64,000 nt of DNA, from NCBI RefSeq assembly GCF_030445035.2, contig NC_080701.1:20490798-20554797 (forward strand). Reading direction: 5' to 3'. The notes under the pieces are model-generated. The model worked only from the letters and a program-made list of their open reading frames with translations. It was not told where the DNA came from and made no database searches. The stretch comes from Dasypus novemcinctus (taxonomy: Eukaryota; Chordata; Mammalia; Cingulata; Dasypodidae). A program made the translations under genes and the position numbers. Below are positions 9,889 to 23,000 of this stretch, piece by piece. Each line of letters starts with the position of its first letter. Position 1 is the first letter of the stretch.

Positions 9889-10828
9889 ATCTAGGAGGAG
9901 TTGGTGGGCCCTGCCTGCTCTCCTTCAGGAAATGCTGCTACAGAAACCAGGAAGCCAAGCAAAGGCACAGGGGAAGTGGCCAAAGGAATCCTACTAAAAT
10001 TATGGCATACCTGGTGGAACCATCTTACCTAACTGCCTGGAGGACCCAACCCCTATCAAGGCGCTTGAAAGGGTCCTTCTAGGCAGCAGGAACCCTGCGA
10101 GCAGAGAGGAAGGATGCTGGCAACTTTCCCTAGCAAGCTAGTCTCTAGGCACCCGCTCTGCTCTTCTTATCTCGAGTAGAGAGGCCCTTTGGACCCGTGC
10201 AGAGCATACTTTAAGGCTGGAGAGTCGTAGAGGCTGGTGCTTAGGAAAGGCAGCTTGTTCAAAATCTAAAAAGGCACACACCAGAGGCTTTCGCTACATT
10301 CTTTTGCTGTAGTCCAAAAACAAACAAAAAACAAGAGCCAAGGCTGAGCAGCCCAGCAGATTTACAGGGTATCAAAATTTAGCATCTGCTAGCCAAAGAG
10401 CCACGTCTCAACTACGAACAAGCCAAGAAAGTATGCGTAAGTGTGTGCACTAACTGCACCATCCTTCTCATTTCACCCTAAGCTTCAATGGCTGGCAGGT
10501 AACATTTTAAAATCTCAACATCAAAGAGAAAAAGCCCAGGACTTAATGTACATGAATACCTCCTGTGCCATCTGGATCGCTGGCCCGTGTCTCTGGTGGG
10601 CATAATAAAATATTTACAGCATAGTCAAAGGCACTATGGCATTTAAATAAAACCCTGGGAATGTCCAGGAAGAGATTCATTGTAATAATTAACCTAGCTT
10701 CAACTGGTAGAACAGACTCTTGCCAGATCACATGCAAGGGAGATGGTGACTTGGAGCCTGTGTGCTGGTTATCAGGCATACCAGTCCTTGACCTCATAAA
10801 AACAGCTTCAGGGTTTTATTCCGGCGAT

Positions 10829-11047
10829 TCACATCTTGCCTGCTTTTTTGCCAACCTGAGACGGAACACGGAGGATGCTGGGGGTTTCTTCCATGACTCT
10901 GACCAGGAGGTTGTCAATGTAGTCTTCCAGCTCTCGAACCTGAAACTCCTGCTTGCTGATTGTCTCCTTCTGTTTGAGGACCAGCTGGATCAGCTCGTCA
11001 TGGGTTAGCTGGGAATAAGCAAAAGCAGGGTCCGAGGGGTTGTATTT
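10829..11047 (-). CDS. RAB11FIP1: RAB11FIP1 terminal coding exon 6 (Rab11-binding domain)
   Basis: Residues 1199-1270 and a TGA stop at 10831-10829. A long pyrimidine tract precedes the acceptor AAAG|AAATAC. It encodes KYNPSDPAFAYSQLTHDELI followed by the FIP-RBD helix with YIDNLLVRVMEETPSILRVP. In the family this helix forms a parallel dimer binding two Rab11 molecules; the YIDNLLVRVME core is intact. The protein ends VGKKAGKM, as in other RCP proteins. Confidence 0.97.
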   Translation of the reverse strand, partial: KYNPSDPAFAYSQLTHDELIQLVLKQKETISKQEFQVRELEDYIDNLLVRVMEETPSILRVPSQVGKKAGKM

Positions 11048-14000
11048 CTTTGGAGAGGGGAGAGGGGGGGAAAAAAAGTTACAAAATCAGCATAGTAATC
11101 AAGTGTCAAAAAAGAAATACAAAGCCGGGAAAACATTATGAATGATCTAGTCTCCTAGGAATTGGTGTTTTCAATTTAGGTTAAAAACAGGCTGCTGAAT
11201 GAAGTTTAAAGACTAAACCATAGGCAGAAAAGTTTCCTATAAAAGATCAGAGAGTAAATATTTTAGGCTTTGTGGGCCACACACATATGCCCTTTGTTGC
11301 ATATTCTTCTTGTTTTTTTTTGTTTGTTTGTTTCTTGTATTATGTTCTTGCTTTTCAACCCATTAAAAATGTAAAAACCATACTTAGCTCACATGTTGTG
11401 GAACCCCAGGCAAGACTCTGGGTTTGGGGTATGTGATGACTTGCAGTTATGTACCCCAGGGAAACATACTCTTGATCTTAATCCACTCCTGTGGTTGTGA
11501 ACCCGTGGTAAACAGGACCTTTTCATGAGGTGACTTCAGATAAAGTGTGGCCCACTTCAATCAGGATGGGTCTTAATCCTATTACCAGAAGACTTATAGA
11601 GAAGGCCATGGAAGAAAAAGCCATGGGGAGTGGCCAGAAGCTGGAAGTCCATGGAACCTGGAAGAGGAAGGAGAAGAGGCTGCCGTGTGCATCGCCATGT
11701 TAGAGAAAAGCCAAGGAACTCCAAAGATTTCGGGCCAGAGAGAAGATATCAGACCATGGGAAGAAGCAAGCCTTCCAGCCTCTGAAACCGTGAGCCAATA
11801 AATTCTACTTGTTAAGTCAACCCATTGTATGGGATTTGTTTTAGCAGCCAGGAAACTAAAACAGAGTTTTTGGTACCAGGAGTAGGAAGCCACTATTTTA
11901 AGTACCTAAAAATGTGGAAACGACTTTAGAATTGGGTAATGGGAGAGGCTGGAGGCTAGAAGAACTGTGAGGCACTCGACAAAAAAGCCTAGATTGCTTT
12001 AAGAGACTGCTGAGAGAAGTATGGATATTAAATGTACTTCTGATGAGGCCTTAGAAGAAAAGGATGAATGTGTCATTGGAAACTGGAGGGAAAGCAATCC
12101 TTGTTATAAAGTAGCAGAGAACTTGACAAAATTGTGTTCTGATATTGGGTGGAAGGCAGAACTTGAACGCTATGAACTTGGATACTTAGCTGAGGAGGCT
12201 TCCAAGCAAGTGTGGAAGGTGAAGTCTGGTTTCTCCTTACAACTTAGAGGTAAAACGTAAGAGGAAAGGGATAAGCTGAGAATTAAACTCTTTAGCACAA
12301 AAGAATCAGAAAGTGATGATTTTGAAAATTCCCAGCCTGTCTAGATAGCATGTCCTAGCCTAGGGCCAGAAGCAGCTCTAGCAGGGGCCTCCCTGAGCTC
12401 TGGGAAGTGACTCCCCAGAGAACAAGGTTAATCTGAAAATCCTTTGCCAAAAAAGATGCGGCTGAACACGGATCCTGTCAGATATTTCAGTGACAGGCAG
12501 GGCTAGAAATGCAGTTCTCTCGGAAGTATCTGTGGAATGTTCGACTGTCTGATAAGTTGGACCCCTTGAAACTGCATACGAAGCCAACAAAGTTTCTGGG
12601 GAATCTGTATGAACAGAAGCAGTCCTGAAAAGGAAAGAGAAGGGACATATAGAAGGAAAAATGATTTCAAGGGCAGATCCATGGAAACAAAAGGCCTGGA
12701 TGGAAAAGATCTCCGTCCACCCTTGCATGGACAGGGCTCAGAGGGGGGCGGGCCCAATGCTTGAAGAGGGCGGGGCCTTCCCTCCAGGGTTTGGGGAGAG
12801 CATGGCTGTGCAAGCACTTCTAGAGGGTGGGGCTGCCACTCCATCAGCCCAGAGAACAAAATAGCCCTCCACAAGGGGCTCTCAGCCCTCGAAACCTAAG
12901 GGAGTTCACCCTGCTGGGTTTGGGGTTTGTCTGGGACTCTTGACCTCTGTTTTCCTTCCTATTTCTCCTTTATTCTATGGAGGTCCCTCCATTGAAAGCA
13001 GATAACTTGTTTTCTAGGTTCTAATTACAGGTTCTTCAGAGAGAGGAATTTTGCCCCAGGTTGACTTAGCTGAGACTTTGGATTTAGCACTGCAAAATGG
13101 CTTCAGGCTTCTGGGATGTTTTGAATGGAATGAATGTATTTTGCATGTGGGAAGAACATGTCTTTTGGGGTCCAGAGGAGTGACTGTGGTGGTGTGGAAA
13201 CTGTGGACACCAGAAAACATGGTCTTGATCTTAATCTGTTCCTGTGGGTGTGAGCCCATTGTATGAGGTGACTTCAGTTAAGGTGTGGCCCACTTGAATC
13301 AGGATGCATCTTAACCCTATCACTAGAACCCTTACAGAGAAGGCCACAGAAGAAAAAGCCAGCCACTGGGAGTGGCCAGGAGCTGGAACTCAGTGGAGCC
13401 AGGAAGAGAAAGAAGAGGCTGCCATGTGCATCGCCATGTTCGAGAAAAGCCAAAGAACTCCAAAGATTTTGGGCCAGAGAGAAGATATCAAACCAGGGGA
13501 GGAAGCAAGCCTTCCAGCCTCTGAAACCGTGAGCCAATAAATTCCAGCTGTTAAGCCAACCCATTGAATAGGATTTGTTTTAGCAACCAGGGTATTAAAA
13601 ATGTAATCACTGGAGAGTCAATCCTCCGACTGAGAGTTCACGCCTTTGTGAACACGGAGAGCTTGCACAACCAAATGTCAGTGCATAGCTGAGAGATGAG
13701 GCCCACGCCAGGGACCCCAGGAAGAAACCCTAGTGATAGAAAACACAGGAGGTACGTGCTGTCCTTCCTACACAGCAGGTGGCTCTCTGCTACTGCCAAA
13801 GATTCAAGGAGAAGGACTCGGTGATTAGGTGCCGCAGTGGCTACTCAGAGACCCCACTTTAGGTCACTCTGTACTCAGGGAAATTAGCAGAGTCAAAGAC
13901 AAATGCCACCCTATCGCAGTAGGCACTCTCAGTCACCCTTGGCACACCCTCTGGGTACACAGCAACCTGCGCTGGAGCTGAATGTGAAAAAGCAGGTGCC

Positions 14001-17000
14001 GCGAAGAGTTACTGTACTTTATTGGCATTTATAATCTCGGATGATTGGAGTTCAACTGCAATCTGATGAGGCTCAAACCGTGAGGAAACACAGAGAAGGA
14101 TTAATAAAAAGTAACACGTCGTACCCAAGTCTGCAGGAAGGGGGTGGGGACCAATTTTTTCTGAGATCACAGGGTCAGGAGATTACAAATTTAAAGAAAC
14201 AAAGTACTGGAGTAATCTCAAAATACTTCTGCGCATAGACTCTGAGGCTGCCCCGAGGAGGTGATGGTTTCACTGTCTAACAGCAACTACCTTCTACAAG
14301 AAGCAGCTAAGTCGAGAGCAGAATCAACACGTACTTGTCCCTGTTCGGTCTAGGAAAGCAAACTGCCAGACTTCAGGAGACAAATCCCTTCCCTTACCCT
14401 GACCAGGAAGAAAAGTTATGAAACTGTAACAGTTCACTTAGAAACACACAAACACACAGACATTTTCATCTACAGGATGAGTTTTAACCTAACACAGGTG
14501 GCACATAAACAGAAATATCTGGATTTTTAAAAAATTCCTTCTTTCTTAATCCTTATTTTTTTCTTCTTAACTTGTTGAAAGCCTGTGTTCACATGGTACC
14601 TCTTCTGGACCTCAGTCATTCTCTTGGTGACTTCCAAAACAACATTCAACCAAAAAGTTGAGCGTTTACATTTCATAGCAAGAAAAATGTAGGTTTTGCA
14701 TGGAACAGCCAAGAAAGAATATGTCCTCAAGGATTTTTAGATTGTATCTCTGTCATATAAATATTTTACTTATTCAAAAAAATCTTTATTGGGGAGTGGA
14801 TGCAGCGCAAATGTACCTGCTTCCCAAGTACAAGTTCCCAGGTTCAATCTGGGTATCTCCTTAAAAAATAAAAAAACAAAAACACAACAACTTTATTGCT
14901 CCGGAAGGGTGTGCTTTAGAGTCCAGAGAGGTTTAGTGTGCTTTAGGAACTTGGACAATTGGACAAGCAAGGGAAGTGACATCCAAGCTAGACCTTAAAG
15001 CATGAATTAAAATTAATTTCTCCCCAAAACATTTTATTTTAATTATAAAAATAGTATTTGCTCATCATGGAAAATCTCAAATACCAAAGGGTGAAAAACA
15101 TTATCTGTAATTCCAACCCATGACATTTGGGGTCTTTATTTCTTATTTTTCTTGGGCTTATGTTATTTTTCTAAATTTAGCACCATACAAAATATAGTTT
15201 TATAGTTTACTTTTTTGGCTTATTATTGTGACCATCTCCCTATCAAATTTTGCAAAACATTCTTGTTGAACAGCTGCTTAAAATTCTATTTTAACCATTT
15301 TTTAATTACTATTCATGTTGTTTTCAATTTTTCATGTTTTTATATACAATTTTATTAAAATGCATGAACATAAATCTCTGAATATTTCCTTAGAATAAAT
15401 ACCTAGAATTGAAAAGGCATGCACACAGCTATTTGACATGGATGCTCTAATCCAAAAGAAAAAAAAAATAGGACTGTGAAATCATTAGAAAATCCTAGCT
15501 ATTTGATGAGCAAAAGAAATTAAAAATAATCCAACATGAGAAAAAAGGGACAAGGGTGGTGGAGAAGAAGAGGCACTGGGAAAATGCCTGCTGGCATGAG
15601 AAACAACAGTGCTTTGCAGGATTTTAACCCTGGAATTTTTTTTTTCCTACAGTTATAATGTTGTACATGCAAATGTTTTTTCTTTATAATGTGACAGATG
15701 ACTTTTGGATCTAGCTGGCTTTACTCTTTTAAAATGGAAGTGTTAAAACCGCCTGGATAAATAAAACACTCCTCGTTAAAGATCATCTATAAAGGATGGA
15801 GGCCCTAAAATAAGAACTAGGAAAAAAATGCATTGTAATAATGTTGTAACTAGCTTTTCATAACTTCAGCTATGCAGTTTCTTTCCCTAACCTCCCTCTT
15901 ACTTTGCAGTATTCCAAAGAATGTGCACGTGTGTTTTAATTAACTACTATCTCATGCCTTAGTACAAAGCATCTATTATATGGCAGGTCAATAACAGAGT
16001 CTTCAGGACAATGTCCATATTTACACAAAACATTTACCAGGATGGCCCATGACCAAAGCTTCACTGCAGATATGCAGAAGAGCAGCGACGGTCTTAGACA
16101 TCATTAGTAAAACAAGCAGCAGGTGTCTTTTTTGTTTTATTTTTTTGTAAGGCAAGTTAATTGTTTCAAACAGGGCCAGGACTTAAGCTCCTGATTAAAT
16201 GAGCTTCAAGGAGCAAATAAAATGGGAGCCAAAGGTCTTGCTGACTTCCCAAACAAAAGCTAGGTGTTTATTTCTGTTTGGAGCCAAGCTGCATTCCACA
16301 CTAAAAAGAAGAGGGGATGGGAGGCTACTAAATCCATCTAGTTTTCGTGTCCTTTATGCTATTTTTTTTTAATCCAACTTCCTGATAAGTATTGTTAACT
16401 CCAGGAAGACGAGTACTGCCTCTTCTACCTGCAACAGCCACACAGAAGTGAGCCAAGCTGAGTTGGTCATTTTACAGGTTGGCCCTAACACACAGTAGGT
16501 ACACAGTTCTGGCCAGGGTTGGTAATTTTGAGAATGATGTTTACTACCTGCCCTGGCGGCAAGTGCTACAGAGAAGAGAGGACAAGAGGGCTAGAGGATG
16601 CTAACTTGTTTCCTGGAATAATTAGTTAGCACTCAGCCTTTTTACCTGAAAACTCGCATCTCCAGTTTTCAGTGAACTCTAGCCCAGCTCCTAGTGGCAA
16701 AGGTACAGTGAAGTCAAGGCAGCACATAAAAGATGCTTTTAGAAATGAAGGAAGTGTGAATAAAGAGTTTTATTTAAAAAAAAAAAGAAGAAGAAATGAT
16801 TTCCTGTTCTGGAGTCCATGGGCTATAAAATCTATGATGGAATGAAGCTTTGAGATACCCTGAACTAAAATTAAAATAAAATGCATTTCCATAAACCGCA
16901 GTCCCCAGTAGATAAGGAAGTTCCTCTCCACATATGTGAAATGAAGCACATCACTGTCCACTTAGGTTCATCGATTCCTTAGTAAACCATTCCTTTCCCA

Positions 17001-20000
17001 CTCCATGTGATAATGAATTAGAGGCGGCCAGGGGTTTGCAAGGAGGCAATTTTCTAAATCTTTCTGATTTTAGAACCAAAAGGGCAGGACGAAGATACCA
17101 CAAAGCAGAAATAGATCATCAAGGGATATAATCCAAGGTTTTTTTTGGGGGGGGAGGGCGGGGCAGTGATATTAGCCCATGGTTTTTAAAGAGAAGATAC
17201 TCTCGAATCCAGTAATTCTCTCTGTGGAAATTTAGCTTAAGGAAACAACCTAAAAGAAGAAAAAGTTCTATGCAATATATTTGCTATAGTGTTATTCATA
17301 CCAAAAAAAAAAAAAACAGAAAACAACCTAAATATTTGATAATAGGAAAATGGGTTAAATATTAAAGTATTACTAAGTAGCAACATGCAAAAATGACTAT
17401 GCTATACTGTTAAGTGAAAAAGAGAACTCAAGAGTGTTTCCATGGGATAAAGTTGGAAAATCATCATTTAAAAACCACCATATTCATCAGTGGATACTAA
17501 AAAGCTGCAAGGATATTTATATAGCCTCAAATTCTTTCCTTACAGACTGCTTATTAACTGTAAAGAGCAAAAGTGTCAGTCTACATAGCGCACATCACCT
17601 AAATTATGTCCTCGGCTTTAATATCCCCGCAAATGGAACAAACTGTCATATGCCTCCTTATGTGATTGCACTGACAGCATATTATTTGTATAGTTAATTT
17701 CGACCAAGAATGCACTACCTCAACCAAATCATGAGGAAACATCAGACTAATGCAAACTGAGGGAAATTCTACAAAACAACTGATCTGATTTTTTAGAAAA
17801 TGTCAGTGTCTTGAAAGACAAAGGCTGAGGATCTACTGGAGAACAAAGGAGACTAAAGAGATAAGACAACTATAAATGCAACAGAGTGATTCTGGATTGG
17901 ATCCTGAACCAAAAAAACAAACAAAAAAACCCTAAAAACTGAAACTAAAAGGGACTGTGGTAGCTTGAAGCTACATATACCCCCAGAAAAACATGTTCTT
18001 AAATTTGACCCATTCCTGCAGGTGTGAACACCTTGCCAGTAGGACCTTTTGATGAGGTTATTTCACCTCAATCAGGACGGGCCTATTACTGTAGTCCTTT
18101 ATCAGCGGAGTGAAATTCAGACAGAACACCACAGAAACAAGAAGCTGAAATTCAGTGGAACCTGGAAAAGGGAGACGCCAGTAGAGGCCGCCATGTGCAT
18201 TGCCATGTGACAGAGGAGCCCGGGACCAAGGATCGCTGGCAGCCAGTCTTCACAGTCTTCAGAAGAAAACACTGCCTTGATTTGGACTTTCTTTTAGCCT
18301 CAAAGCTGTGAGCAAGTAAATCCCCATTGCTTAACCCAACCCATTCTAAGATATTTGCTCGAGCAGCATAGTAAACTTTAATAGAGACACTACTGGCACA
18401 ACTGATGAAATTGAAATACAGATTACAGACCAGAAAACAGTATTGCATCTATGTTAAACTTTATGGTTTTTGATAAATGTCTTTATTTTAAGGAATTACA
18501 TTTAAGTATATAGGTATAAAGGGGCATGAGATATACAACTTATTCTGAAATGGTTCAGGAAAAATTATGTGTGCAAATGTGTATATGAGAGAAGGAGGAG
18601 GGGAGAGGGAGGGAGATGGACAGACAGAGAGAGAGTGATAAAGCAAATCTGGTAAGATGATATTTTTTGACCTGGGGTGAAGGGTATACAGGCATTATTT
18701 TCACTATTCCTATCACTTTTTTGAAGTTTGAAATTATTTTAAAATAAAGTTACAAAAGCAGAAAGCCATGGAATCTTTACAAATGACAAGAAATTATATA
18801 TTTTTACCAAAAATTAAGAAAGGAAACATGGGAAAATAAAAATATCTGATTTGAATAGGCCAGACATTATCGTACTAAAAATAAATTCTAGCGTCAATTA
18901 TGTTACTTGAGATGCAAAATATTAAACAATAAATAACTATAAGGAAAAAAGTAATTTATCCAGTGGAAAATCTGGGGGTTTCCAAAGGTTACCCAATGAT
19001 GCCGGAAATATGATTAAACTAGTCCTGGCATAACCTGCTGCCCAAGGAGATGTATATATAATGATGACTCCAGAAATTTTTTTTTAGATTCCTAAAATGC
19101 CGACTTCTTAGAAAAGACATACCTTCATTATGGCTTCATTGATCAAGTTCTCACTGATGATGGTGGCAGTTCCCAAACTGGAGTTAGCAACCTTGGTGGC
19201 TGTTGCGTTCATTGGCTTCACAGGTTGAAGTCTAGAGAGAAGAGGAAAAGGAAGTCTTTCTGTAATGGCTAAACTAAGAAATTGCCCATCTCAAAGATGG
19301 CACCAGCAAGCTAGATAAAAGGCGGGAGAGTGACCTGCTCTGTTCACATCTCCAATCCGGCACATTCCAATGTCTAAGTTCCTGTGGAAGTGAATGAAGT
19401 CGGGCCTGGGCAGCCATTTGCAAGCCAGCAAAGCACACCTCTGGCCAGGTGTCCTGATGTTTTCACAAGACCATCCATCTCGTATAAGTAGCAGGAGAAC
19501 ACCAAAGATAGTCTCTTATTTTAGGAGGCAACTATAGCCAAGGACTATTCTGCGCAAGTCCCTGAAGGGTCTCTGGTTGCTTCACAAGTAAAGAAAGAGT
19601 TGGTAACAAACATGCCCACTTCGTATTGGGCAGAGCTTAAAGGAAGTTTCAACACTGCCCGATCCTAGCACTCAATCTCAGTTGGGTTCTGCGACTGTTA
19701 AGATACTTATCGCAGTACATTTCTGCAACTTTAGAGCTCAAAACCTGACTGCAGAACAGCTCCTAAGCCGTCGTTGAAGACTATTACTATGCTCTTGCTC
19801 CAAACACAAGGCTGTGGAGGTGTTCCCAGCACAGGGGACAGGCCTTTTAAAATAGGCCCTGGCAGCACAGCAGACCGGTGCTGGCCTCGGAACGCCTGGG
19901 TGGTTAGAAAGCCATAACCTCTTCAGGTAAAAAGCAAAGGGAGAAACAGTGCTCTCACGTAAGAAGACAAACTTCCCCATTTCTCACCTGTGCTTGGCTG

Positions 20001-23000
20001 AGCCAGTCCCAGCGCTTGGCTGAGCCGAGACTGGATGTGTCTCCGAAGGCGAGACCCAGGCCTGAAGAAGCGGCTTCCTCTTGCCAGAGTTTTCACCTTT
20101 ACCATCGAAGCCCGCTACTGTTGCTTTTTTTGGAGATTCTGCTCTACTGGTATGGTGGGTGTCAGAACGTGCAGAGCTAGGGGGAGAGTGTGTGGCAGGA
20201 AAAGCCTCAGAGGGAGAGGGCCTGCACACAGGAGAGTCCAGGGACACGCCAGGAGGCTGACTTGGCCTCCCACTGCCCTTCAGCGTTTCTTCCTCGTCAC
20301 CACCGGGGCTTGGCAACGGTTCCTCCAAGCTTGAGCTCTTGCCAAGGTGTGGTTCATGAATTCCTGAAGTCGTGGCTGGCTCTGCAGAGGCTGGAACAGA
20401 TGGTTCGGGTGCTTTCGATCTGAAGTCATGCAGGCCTTCTGCAGACCCATCTGCCTCGCCACTAGGCGCCTTTTTCTTCTCAGGACAGGGAGGTGTTGTG
20501 CTCAAGGACGAAGCCCCCGCCTCCAGAGTGGCCACCTTCGCTGGCTCTCTGACATCTTCGACCTGATCTAGCCTTTCATCGTCCGACGTGGCTTCTGGAA
20601 TGGAAGGCAGGGTTAAGCTCAGATCAGCCACAGTTGGCGACTGAACAGCTGGAGCCAACCGAAGATCACTCAGGGGTTCAGACAATAAACCCTCGTGATC
20701 GCTGGCTTTGCTCTGATATTGCTCCAGAAAGGTGGCGTCTTCCTCGGTCTTCAAGAGTGGAATGTCTTTCCCGGAGCTCACTTCACCCACAGGGCCTGAG
20801 AAAAAGGCTTCCTCACGAGAGGGGAAGAGAAGGTGACCCGCGGTGGAGGCTGGCACACCGTGTTCGGTCACAACTTCCCTCCCTGAGCCTTGCGTGTGAG
20901 CAGACTCAGAAGGCTCTCTGTTAGACTGGTGTCCAGCAGCGCTCCCTTCACCCAGCGGCGCCTGGGGGTTGCTCTTGTCCTCTTCTCCCAATGCAGTGGA
21001 CTCCTCCACCTCCTCATCCATAAAGACGTGCTCAGAAAATGACACACGCTTCTTGATTTTCTTCTGGCCTTCGCCGACACTCTGGCCCTTCGCTTCATGT
21101 TGAAGCATCGTGGAGTCAAGTGGGAGCGCCGATTCTCCCACTTTCGGAGGGGGCACAGCTTCTGTAACTGCAGCCGTCATTCCCTCATCCCTAACTTTGT
21201 TCTCCACAAACGATCTAGACGGAGCCTCACAGCCTGCACTTTCCCCCTTAGGAGGCTTCCCGGCTGGCCTTTGAATTCTGCCACTTCTGACTGAAAGGGC
21301 AACTGTAGTTTCTTGGGCCTCTTCCGATGAAGGGATGTCATCTTGCTGTTTTGTTTGGGAAAAACTCAGAAGCTCCTCTCCTTGTTGCCCCACTTCAGGC
21401 TGCTCCGGGAGAGATTTTTCTGAGTCCTTAATGCCGATATTCTCTGTGTCTACTTCACTGGACTTTCCCTCTGGAGCATCTTCACAAACGGGGATGGACG
21501 GCTGTTTGGGACGTGATCCCCAGGCAGAAGAAACAGTGTGTGGAACTTCTGTTAACTTCTCCTTTTGTGACTCTGCTTTAAGAGGCAGAGACGGTCCTTC
21601 AGAACTGGCCGGACCCTTGTCCGGGGAAGGCCAGCTGTCAACAGGAGTGGATGTGGAAATGGGAGCTACTATGGGAGACGAGAGGGAGAAGAAGGCAGAC
21701 GGACTTTCGGAGGACTGTGCCTCTGAGTCATGCCCTGATTCAGAAGGAAGAGGTGTCTGGCCAGAAGCGGAAGGGAGAGCAGAGAAAAAGAGTGCAGGGT
21801 CAGGGGAAGAAGGAAGCCTGGCTTTGGGTTGAGCCTCTGGAGACACTTCCAGTCTGTAAAAAGGACAAAATAAAATCTGCAGGTCAGTTGCAGATGCATC
21901 ATGAGAGACAAAAGAAAACATGTAAAAATAAAGTTCAAAAGAATTTTTTTTTTACATTTGGGGCAGTAACTTTAGAAGGGACACCAATACTTAACATACA
22001 AAAGAGACACTTATCACCAAGCACATCTGCCACACGAAAGGTTTGTTGCAATAGAAACTGAAAGATCCAAGTACAGCAACAGCCTACAGTTTTTTTCAGT
22101 GATAAACCCAAAGCCCCAGCATTTGATATCGCAGGGCAAAAAGCATCTAAAAGGTTCAGAGCATTAGAGGTTGTAACATAAGGCAACAGGCTCAGAATCT
22201 GAAGAGGAACAATCTGTGTGCCTGGTGTGTATATCAGCTCAATGTAAGCAGAATCTCCAAAAAAAAGTCTCTTGTACCCCAGATCACAGAAATGTTGTCA
22301 GTGTGACTGTGAGTCATGCCACAAAGCAGAAATTCCCAAAGGCTCACTCAGACTTGCTACAAGGTACAGAATAAATACAGAAAACTGTCACATTCCAGAG
22401 GGGGCCAGCATCTCTCATGCCAGCAAATCCATGCCAAAGTGTAAGAAGGAAAGATAACATTTGCCTCACAGAGAACTGTGCAAAGAGAATTTACTGAACA
22501 AAGTTCCACACATACCATAACCAAGAAACTTAGGATTCCCCACTTGCAACACTCATAATCTACAAACCAGGGCAGGAACTTCCACTGGAGTCTGCTGGAC
22601 CATGGCTCTGGGCTGGGAAACCTAAGTTCAATTTATATAGGCCAGACAGGCCATCGGGGCAGGTTTTAAAAAAGGACTGGGCTAGAGTAAACCTCGGGCA
22701 TATACGTGCACTACCACAGAATCACAGCGAGATTTGCTCTAACGACTGCTTTGCCCAGTACCACAGGGAGTGAGATGGGAAGGTCCTCGGAAGAAGAGGC
22801 ATGACTCACCGAGGTTTGACGGCTTTGGTCTGGGGAGCCCACGCAGAGGTGGCAGATGGCTTGGCTCCAGGCTTGGACTCTGGGTCAGCTTGCGGTTCTG
22901 CAACCTGCACGTCTTCGAAGGGGTTCAGGGATTTACCCCGTCCAGAGACAACAGCCCTCGTGTCTTTCTCAGATTTCTTCACCAGCGCTTCCACAGGCCC

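Larger units (their letters stand above)
7456..10828 (-). other. RAB11FIP1: Probable 3' UTR of RAB11FIP1
   Basis: About 3.4 kb from the stop codon to the candidate poly(A) signal near 7.47 kb. No coding exon is recognised. It is mostly single-copy sequence with one small hAT element (9660-9888) and a CpG-rich patch at about 7860-8010. The extent is inferred from the signal and from the long human 3' UTR. An AATAAA also lies only nine bases after the stop (10815-10820 on the minus strand), so shorter forms are possible. Confidence 0.5.
11048..19122 (-). other. RAB11FIP1 intron 5
   Basis: About 8.1 kb. Contains a hAT fragment, a MaLR fossil, a SINE monomer, L1 3' pieces and a solo LTR. The stretches 13603-14789 and 14886-17194 hold nothing I can name; 15010-15420 is AT-rich and may be an old LINE end. 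Confidence 0.9.

Noticed and set aside
12021-12260. 79-codon open frame as a small host gene
   Set aside because: It lies in the interior of the MaLR fossil and follows its order; no sign of a host gene.
18590-18645. GA-rich stretch as a regulatory repeat
   Set aside because: Short impure purine run, ordinary microsatellite-like sequence.
20035-21832. Plus-strand frames of 60-165 codons opposite exon 4
   Set aside because: They are antisense shadows of the long coding exon.
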